In this document: piece by piece, positions 57,604 through 64,000 of the stretch
Position numbering within the stretch: the first letter of the stretch is position 1
Layout: each line of letters starts with the position of its first letter
Source: Irpex lacteus
Taxonomy: Eukaryota; Basidiomycota; Agaricomycetes; Polyporales; Irpicaceae
Assembly (NCBI GenBank): GCA_001986395.2
Contig: MQVO02000030.1
Coordinates: 124,001-188,000, forward strand
Direction: 5' to 3'
Length of the DNA stretch: 64,000 nucleotides
Translations under genes and position numbers: made by a program
The notes under the pieces: generated by a model
What the model saw: only the letters and a program-made list of their open reading frames with translations
Databases searched by the model: none
What the model was told of the DNA's origin: nothing

Positions 57604-59877
57604 ATGTTGTCTCACGCTGTAGATGTAGCATCCGAGGTCCTAATTGCCGATTTACTTGAAGAAGACCTCCGTGCCCTTATCAAGGAAGGAATTCAACAAG
57701 GACAAGGTCATTCTTCAGAGTGCTCAGCTGAGCCTACCGACCAGTCCACTGGCGACTTCGCTATTGCGCTGGCCGTCCTGGCAGCTGACGTCCGAATGAG
57801 CAGCGACGCCGCGTATGCCCAGTCGTTGCAGCACTCTGACGACACCGCCTCCGTCGCCAGCAGGCAGTACGCTCAACAACTCTGCGCCACAGAGAAGCGG
57901 ATTGCACTGGATGTTGAATTTGCGCGGCGTTTGCAGCGGCTCGAGGATACCGGCAAGATCAAAGCTGGTGATGATTTGCAGGATATCGAGGCTGTCCTTG
58001 GAAAACGTGATATAGATCAGATTTTGGTGAGTTCTTCGTCGATCAGATGGGATGAGGTGTGGTTGCTGAACATTGTCAGGCTGAGAATCCTATCGAGAAG
58101 GGCAAGGGCAAGGCCCTTGTACTTCTTGATGACCCACCTGAAGTCAGACCCCCCAAGCGTCTCAAGCTGGCAGAGGACGATGAACCAGGTACGAACCATA
58201 ACCCTTTCTATCTGCGCTTCACCGCACACTCCGTACTGATTGCCTCTGCTCTGTAGGTGCAAGCGATGCTGAACTCGAGCCGCAGCAGTTCATACCTCTG
58301 AATCCAACGTGTGGGATCTGCTTCGAAGAATTCCAGCTTGTGCACTCTCCAATCAACGCCGCGAACATCCATGCAGCCACCTCGTCCTCGAAGCTCCCCT
58401 TTGGAATCACTATGCCATGCCCTGCGGCACATCCATATTGTCATGCCTGTCTCTTGCAATACATCAAGTCAAAAATCGACCCTATGGGCGATGGCACAGG
58501 CAGCCCGGACGTCATCGTGTTCCCCATTCTATGCCCCGAATGTCCTCTTGCGGTCTGGGAAACGGGAATAACGGATGAAATTGCTAATCGCATTTGCTCG
58601 GAACAGGATATGATACTTTGGGTGGGTAGTTGACAACCAGCTGTAGTGCAAGGTTATGCGCGCTGACTAATAGACCACTCATAGCGTCACCAGGAATTGC
58701 TGGACAGTGTTCCCCGTTTTTATTGCCCTAACAAGAGATGTTCGGCTCCTATTCCAAACAATGTAATAAACGCGAAGGAAGTCCATATTCAATGCGCCGT
58801 GTGCGACGCGGCAATATGCGTTTCTTGTCGAGCGTTATGGCACGAAAGTAGGTCATTGGTTGTACACTTTTTTGATGTACTGTCTCTAAGCGATAATCAT
58901 AGATCTGAGCTGTGAGGCTTACCAGGTACAGTTGGACCTTATGTTATCGATGTAATGCGCTGATTGTGCTGTATGCTCGACGGATGTTGAAGGCTCTGCC
59001 CCCTGATGAGCGTTCTCCGGAGGATTTACAGACCTTGCAGCTCATGAGAGTGAGTATCGAACCTATCGCAATGGCAAGGCACTCATCCTCCGCAGACGAA
59101 CAAATGGCGCCGCTGCCCACAGTGCAAATTCATCGTAGAATTGACTCACGGGTGTAATCACATCCGCTGTCGATGTGGAACGCAGTTCTGCTTCAAATGC
59201 GGTGGTAAGTCGTCTGTCTCCTTTGCTAAACGTACTGTACTAGTATTGATGGCGGCTTTGACAAATTGAAAGCTAAATGGGACGCGAGGACAAATAAGTG
59301 TGGGAGGTCGAATCCCTCTTGCGACATGTGGGACGAAGACATGTTGCTAGCCGAAGAGGAGCGGCAACGTCACGAAGCCCTGCACCCGGCCTTACCGCAC
59401 AATATACCCCATCCTCCTGGGCAAGCGTACCAACGACCGCCCGACACTGGCACTCGAGACTTGCGGTGGATGATGACACCCGGTGAGCAAGCTACTACAG
59501 TTCATATCAGCGGGACAATTCCGTAACTTGAAGGTTGAAAGTCGAGTCATACCGGGCAGATGTGTCACGGGCTCGCTCGTTCACATTCCACTGTTTCGCC
59601 GTCTCACCTCTCAAGTCCTCGGGCTCTGACACCGTTTATCCCGCTCTCGTTAGATGCATTCCAAACCGACCAGACGTTCACCACAAGCATGGTCACCACC
59701 TTCCGCTGCGGGTACTGCCCCGCCGGTCTTCGATCTCTCTGGGATCTCCGGTACCACCTCAACCACATAAAGCGCCATGCAGTGCATGCCTGCTGTGGGC
59801 GATTCTTCGAGAACGTAGACGAGCTGGAAGCGCACCTTCGGGCGAACGTCGTACACCGTGATACAGTCTACAGATAG
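57604..59877 (+). CDS. RBR E3 ubiquitin ligase 2 with C-terminal zinc-finger module
   Basis: Paralogue of RBR ligase 1 with the same domain order. ATG 57604 (MLSHAVDVASEVLIADLLEE) aligns with the start of copy 1. The repeated helix ADVRMSSDAAYAQSLQHSDD is nearly identical to copy 1 (AQALQHSDD there). RING1: CGICFEEFQLVHSPIN, CPAAHPYCHACLLQYIKSKI, FPILCPECP. IBR: RFYCPNKRCSAPI, CAVCDAAICVSCRALWH. RING2: WRRCPQCKFIVELTHGCNHI then CRCGTQFCFKCGAKWD, with the catalytic cysteine present. C-terminal zinc-finger-like module: FRCGYCPAGLRSLWDLRYHL, KRHAVHACCGRFFENVDELE, ending HRDTVYR at 59877. The linker is shorter than in copy 1. All splice phases checked are consistent. Confidence 0.88.
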
Positions 59878-60631
59878 AGGCCAAGTCTGTATTTTAGTGG
59901 CTTTCAAGTTCTCTGTGCGATCCTCTGCGATTGTGAGATATGGAGCCTCACTGCGTGTTCAAGTTCTTATGTTACGTTACATTACCAAGCCTCATGTCAT
60001 GAATGATCAATTGCCACACAACGCGTGTGTGTACCCCTACACCGTTGATCAGTCTGTGTCTAACAATTGTACAACCTCATCCAAAGTATGCCCCGGGCCC
60101 GTAGGGTTCCGTTTCCTTAAATTCTACAAGAAGGACTTTCCCTCGTCGGAAGAGATGGTCAGTCACGGTCTGGAATCTGGATCAAACAAGACCGTTCGGG
60201 GATCTGATACCACTCCTTGAATGGAATGGGTTCTGCAGACTGACCTCTCACCTCTCGCACCCAAATTTAAACACATTTGACTGATATCAATATCGTACTT
60301 CTGCTCTTCTCTTCAGGTATTCTCTCGACGCGCGTGGAGGACGACCCAAGAGGGTGTGTAACCCTCCAAGACTCGCATCTAGATATCTGCACGGACACGG
60401 CTGAGTGGATGGAAGGAGCTCGCTTTGGCAGGTGGACGCGTATGCTGATATACTACAATTGCTTATTGCTTATTAATTATTGGTTATTGATTACCCCCTC
60501 CTTTACTTTACTTTCCTTGACTTCCAAAGCACCAAGTCAGCGATCTACGTAATACATAAGTATGAAGAACCAACACCAACACCAACACTCTTTGCGTAGC
60601 AGAGAATCCACCTCCAAGTCATCTCCAAACG
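59878..60631. other. Intergenic after RBR ligase 2
   Basis: No gene recognised. Convergent 3' flanks of RBR ligase 2 and the Ser/Glu-rich gene. Confidence 0.45.
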
Positions 60632-60687
60632 CCTCACACAGGCTCCTCATCTCCAAACACCTCACACAGGCTCCTCATCTCCAAACG
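60632..60687. repeat. 28-bp tandem direct repeat over a stop codon
   Basis: Two adjacent copies of a 28-bp unit starting CCTCACACAGGCTCCTCATC. The right copy includes the stop codon of the minus-strand gene at 60662-60664 and its last codons (DEEPV); the left copy lies just after the stop. Confidence 0.7.
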
Positions 60688-62898
60688 GATCCTCCTCCTC
60701 CTCCTCCCTCTCCCTCTCCTCCCTCTCCTCCTCCCTCACATCCCTCTCCCTCTCCTCCTCCCTCTCCCGGACCGACCTACCACTCAACCACCCCCACCCC
60801 CTTCCCCTTCCATCCGTCCTCCTCTCGCCCAAAACACAACTCCTCTCCCCCACCACATAACTCCCCGGCCCAGGCCCAGGCTTACTCGCAAGACCAGCAT
60901 ACCCCCTCTCCTTCCTCCTCTCCCTCTCCCTCTCCCTCCTCTCTCTCGCGTGCTCATTCTCATTCTCATCCTCCCGTCCAACCTCATCCTCCCGTCCAAC
61001 CTCATCCTCCCGTCCACCAACCCCACCAACCCCACCACCACCACCTCCTTTCTCCCTCTCACTCCTCTCCTCCCCCTCCCCCTTCTCACTCTCACTCCTC
61101 ACCGTGCCCTTTTCGTTCCTCTCCTTCTCCCCCTTCACCCCCTCCCCAAAAACCCCCAACCCCCTCCTCACAAGCCTCTCCATCCTCCTCCCCAGCCTCT
61201 CCAGCCTCTTCTTCCTATACACATTACTCGGGAAAGGCGTCGGCGCCCCCCGGGCCGTCTCCAGCGCGCTCTCTAGTTCGAGTTCTAGTGAGTGGAGGGA
61301 TGAGTGGGAGGAGGAGTGCAGGGAGGAGTGGAGGGAGGAGTGGGAGGTGGTGGAGTGTGCGTCGGAAGATGCGAGGGAGTACAAGCCGTCGGAGGAGATG
61401 TCGAGGCCGTCAGAGGAGATGTCGAGGCCGTCAGACGACGGGATAACAAGTGCACCAGTACTCAAATCCGCCCACTCCCCCTCCCCCTCGCTCAAACTCG
61501 CATCCAACCCCGACCCAGCATCCAACCTCGAATCAGCCAACTCGCCCTCAAAATCAAACGACCTCGGCAGCCTCAACGCGCGCTCCCTCTCCGCCTCGCT
61601 CGCTAAAAAGGCAGCGAACGCGCCGGGGGCGTTCCACCGTTCGATTGTCGTTCGAGGGATTGTGTCGGTTGTCGTTCGAGGGATCGTGTCGAGGGATTTC
61701 TTCGCCTTTTTCGACTTTGCCGTCTCAGAATTTACCGAGGAAGAACCCGCCTCAGAAGAAGAACAATCCTCCGAGCAAGGATCCCAATAACTCTCGTTCC
61801 CCAGTACATCAGGCACACCATGCGCGACCTGGATCCCCGGGCCCACGGAGCCCTGCGCGGCGAATACGAAGGGGACGTTGGAGGAGCCGCGCCGGGGAGG
61901 GATGGGGAGGGTGTTTATTGTGATGTGGAGGCGCAGGGTTGGGGAGTGGTGCTAAGGAGGGGGGTGTTAGCTTGGTTGCAATTGAGGTGGAGAAGGAGAG
62001 AGAAAAGAGGAAATGGGAGAGAGGAAGAGGAAGAGGAAGAGGAAGAGGAAGAGGAAGAGGAAGAGAGGGTGGGAGAGAGGGAGAGGAAGAGACGTACGTA
62101 GATGATACCGCGGTCGATCTCTGGTCCGTGCGGCCAGACATGGCCAATCGTAAAGTCGTCCTCGGCCTCCCACGTCCACTCGCACTCCTCCCTTTCTCCT
62201 TTCGAGTCGGCGTCTTCGTCTTCTAGCATTGCAGGCAACGATGCGTCCTCGGTGGTGGTGGTGACGGCGGAGGGGTCAGTGTTGAAGGGAGAAGGATCAC
62301 AGAGATCGCGAAAGAGCTTGCGATCGCGCACGGAGGAGAGCTTGGCGTAGGTGGTGCCGTCGGGCTTCATCATGCCGGGGTGTTTGCTCTCTGGGTAGAG
62401 CGAGACGTCTTTGATGACTTGGAAGTAGTGTCCGGCCCACGTGGAGGTAGATGTAGACGGAGATGTAGATGTAGCACGCGCTTTGCCTTTGGACGAGGGG
62501 GCTTCGACGTCGGACGCAAAGAGAAAGAGGATGAGCTTGTGCAGATGGCGAAAGGTATAATTATTAGGGATCTGCACGACGCGGTGTACGCCTCCCCTCG
62601 TCCTCCTAGGCCTAGCGGTATCACCATCGATGACAACCTGCATACGGATAGGCGTGTGTTTGCTGAAGGAGGAGATTTTGGGCAGGTCGAGGGCGTAGAG
62701 CGAGCGTTTGAGGCCAAAGGGGTTGGTGGGCGAGTCTGTGGGGGCAGAGTAGGGCGTGCGGAGGGCGTAGGGGCTGGGAGTAGAGAAGAGGGTGGAGGTG
62801 CTCGGGCGGACCGGTGAGGAGACGGCGAGGCGGGGCCGGCGGGTGGGGGGAGAGGACGATTCGGGGGTGTCGTAGCTGTCGCGGAGGCGTTTAGACAT
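60662..62898 (-). CDS. Low-complexity protein with possible pRiA4b-ORF3-like N-terminal domain
   Basis: Two exons (62898-62098 and 61951-60662) sum to 2091 nt, 696 aa. The N-terminus MSKRLRDSYDTPESSSPPTR with RRPRL looks like a nuclear-localisation signal. Residues about 85-330 form the only globular-looking part: MQVVIDGDTARPRRTRGGVH, VVQIPNNYTFRHLHKLILFL, GHYFQVIKDVSLYPES, WTWEAEDDFTIGHVWPHGPE, then LRLHITINTLPIPP after the splice. This pattern faintly recalls the pRiA4b ORF-3-like domain, which is an inference. The rest is Ser/His-rich (SSLHSSLHSSSHSSLHS), then Gly/Glu/Arg-rich with tandem GREDEV repeats and EREREE runs. Function unknown. The intron contains a GAGGAA microsatellite. Confidence 0.7.
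62021..62066. repeat. GAGGAA hexanucleotide microsatellite in intron
   Basis: About seven and a half uninterrupted GAGGAA units lie inside the only intron of the Ser/Glu-rich gene. On the coding strand it is a CTTCCT-type pyrimidine tract. Confidence 0.8.
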
Positions 62899-63023
62899 CC
62901 TAGTAGAGTGTAATGAGTAGAGTATAGGGAATTGAGTTCGTTGGAATCGAGAGCAAGGAGACAGCGCCTAACCCTAACAGTGACGCGTCCAATCAACGAA
63001 ACGATCACGTGGTCGCGTTCTGC
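62899..63023. other. Upstream region of the Ser/Glu-rich gene
   Basis: Short promoter interval between the ATG at 62898 and the RBR relic; no clear core elements. Confidence 0.4.
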
Positions 63024-63243
63024 CCTTGCAGCAATCAGACGACGCTGCCTTCGAGTCCATCGCCAGTACGCCCAACAGCTCCTCCCCCCTGAGAATAAGT
63101 TCGCACTAGACGTCAAGCTCGCAGCGAGAGAAGGTGGAGATAGCGGCGGCCCGGTATCGACGTCGACGAGGACATGACGATGCAGAGGGGGTAATGGGGA
63201 GGGGTGACATGGAGCGAATCACGGTGCGTTCTTTGTCAGCCAG
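63024..63243 (+). pseudogene. Relic of a third RBR gene (N-terminal exon fragment)
   Basis: Closely similar DNA to RBR ligase 1 exon 1 at about 55185-55400. Shared stretches include GACGACGCTGCCT, CCATCGCCAGT, AGTACGCCCAACAGCTCCTC, GTTCGCACTAGACGTC-like and GGGGAGGGG followed by a splice-donor-like GGTGCGTTCTTTGTCAGC. Frame is broken: SDDAAFESIAS is in one frame and QYAQQLLPPENKFALDVKLA in another, with indels and stops. No RING, IBR or C-terminal module follows. It is a decayed partial copy about 3.1 kb beyond RBR ligase 2. Confidence 0.8.
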
Positions 63244-64000
63244 TGAACGACGCACCCCTTGTCTCTTCGATGCTGTCCCCGTCACACACGTTATGGCTCT
63301 CGCCACTCGCCACTCGCCACTCGCCTCTCACAACACACCCAGGCTACCCGGGCCGCGCTCCAATGAAACACTGGCCCTCTCGCCACAGCTGCACTGAACC
63401 CACCACCACGACCACCTCCCACACCATGACCATCGATGTCAATAGCCCCCTGTGACTGAACGCGAGACGAGACGAATCAGCTGGCTTAAGGTTGAACGTG
63501 AGTCCTCGCGCGTCGTTATCTCTGACCAGACGTACAGTGAGGCTCCCCCGAGTCTGTGCATGAAGACCTCTCGGACGATGAAGATGCCCCGGAGGCCAGC
63601 TCGCACGCCTACGACCACGGTGCCGCAGAGGACGAGGAGGAGAGTTAGAGGACGACAATAAGGTGAGCGCACCCAGCACCCTCTCCCCGTCTCGCCTCCT
63701 CGCCTCCCATCGGCTTCACATCCCCCATCGACCTCACCAACAAGCACAAGTGCTCTCTCAGCTGGCTGGTATCGACTTACACGGCTCAACGGACAGAGAG
63801 ACGAGACTACACGAAGCACAGACGTTCATCGCGTCCGCCGTCCTCTCTCAATCTCTCACTCCCTCGCCTTCGCCACCCTCGCCACCCGGAGCGTAGTCGC
63901 ACAAGAACCATGAACTTCGAAGCACTACTATGACAGTTCGCTACGATACGATCTACACCCTCTCCTCCCTCCTCCCTGTCCGACCACGACGACGACGAGA
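63244..64000. other. Unassigned right edge
   Basis: No convincing gene. An acidic open stretch (VHEDLSDDEDAPEASSHAYD, about 63557-63650, plus) has coding-like composition and ends at a TAG, but no upstream exon joins it in phase. The window ends before any gene further right could be judged. Confidence 0.35.

Noticed and set aside
60562..61446. 294-aa proline/serine-rich plus-strand ORF
   Set aside because: It is the antisense shadow of the Ser/Glu-rich minus-strand gene; its composition is explained by the repetitive codons opposite.
62965..62980. CCTAACCCTAAC, telomere-like repeat near the right edge
   Set aside because: Only two units. A similar CCTAACCCTAAC occurs by chance inside a SEC5 intron near 19181. 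No subtelomeric features.
63540..63660. Acidic exon-like stretch at the right edge
   Set aside because: Open and coding-like, but no upstream exon joins it in phase. The obvious intron (GTGAGT to ACGTACAG) leads to stops in two phases and an unnatural peptide in the third.

Overview
This is nuclear DNA from a filamentous basidiomycete, most likely a plant-litter- or wood-decaying Agaricomycete. Genes are dense and cut by many short introns (about 45-65 nt) with GTRNGY donors and YAG acceptors. Two genes belong to the Agaricomycete-type DUF6535 membrane family. The window also carries an oxalate decarboxylase, a CBM1-bearing GH5 endoglucanase and two GH28 polygalacturonases. No tRNA gene that would function, no rRNA and no CRISPR was seen. 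Species cannot be named from the sequence. All gene models were spliced by eye; where a model could be summed exactly, the reading frame closed.

Left third (1-24.5 kb). A DUF6535 gene (1015-7008, minus) has an intron swollen to about 1.2 kb by two opposed tRNA-derived SINE-like copies, plus a frame break near its 3' end. Next come a zinc alcohol dehydrogenase (7811-9275, minus), a membrane-anchored histidine acid phosphatase (9961-12389, minus) and an intact second DUF6535 gene (12773-16020, minus, 1041 aa). Fatty acid 2-hydroxylase SCS7 (16756-18140, minus) is divergent from exocyst subunit SEC5 (18829-22355, plus). A 373-bp TA-flanked MITE fills much of their shared promoter. About 2.1 kb without a recognisable gene follows.

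Middle (24.5-42.4 kb). Oxalate decarboxylase (24505-26533, plus), with its first metal-binding motif spread over tiny exons, and a secreted GH5 endoglucanase with CBM1 (27494-29130, minus) point to extracellular decay chemistry. Then come housekeeping genes: nucleoporin/SEA subunit SEH1, a paralogue of the first alcohol dehydrogenase, a 3-beta-HSD/sterol-type dehydrogenase, a KHDC4-like KH protein and an MSS116-like mitochondrial DEAD-box helicase.

Right third (40.8-64 kb). This part is dominated by tandem duplication. A MYND-finger gene has a nonsense-killed upstream copy. Two polygalacturonase genes lie in duplicated blocks about 4.2 kb apart, separated in part by a roughly 600-bp TA-flanked TIR element with GTATGGGTTATG repeats. 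Two full-length RBR E3 ubiquitin ligases of unusual architecture (helical N-terminus, RING1-IBR-RING2, C-terminal zinc-finger module) stand in tandem, and a decayed N-terminal fragment of a third copy lies about 3 kb beyond. Conserved TMA64 (eIF2D) and URA7 (CTP synthase) sit between the polygalacturonases and the RBR pair. A serine/glutamate-rich nuclear-looking protein (60662-62898, minus) lies between the RBR pair and the relic.

The most noteworthy biology is the RBR-zinc-finger cluster, the DUF6535 pair, the two MITEs and the signs of gene conversion between the polygalacturonases.
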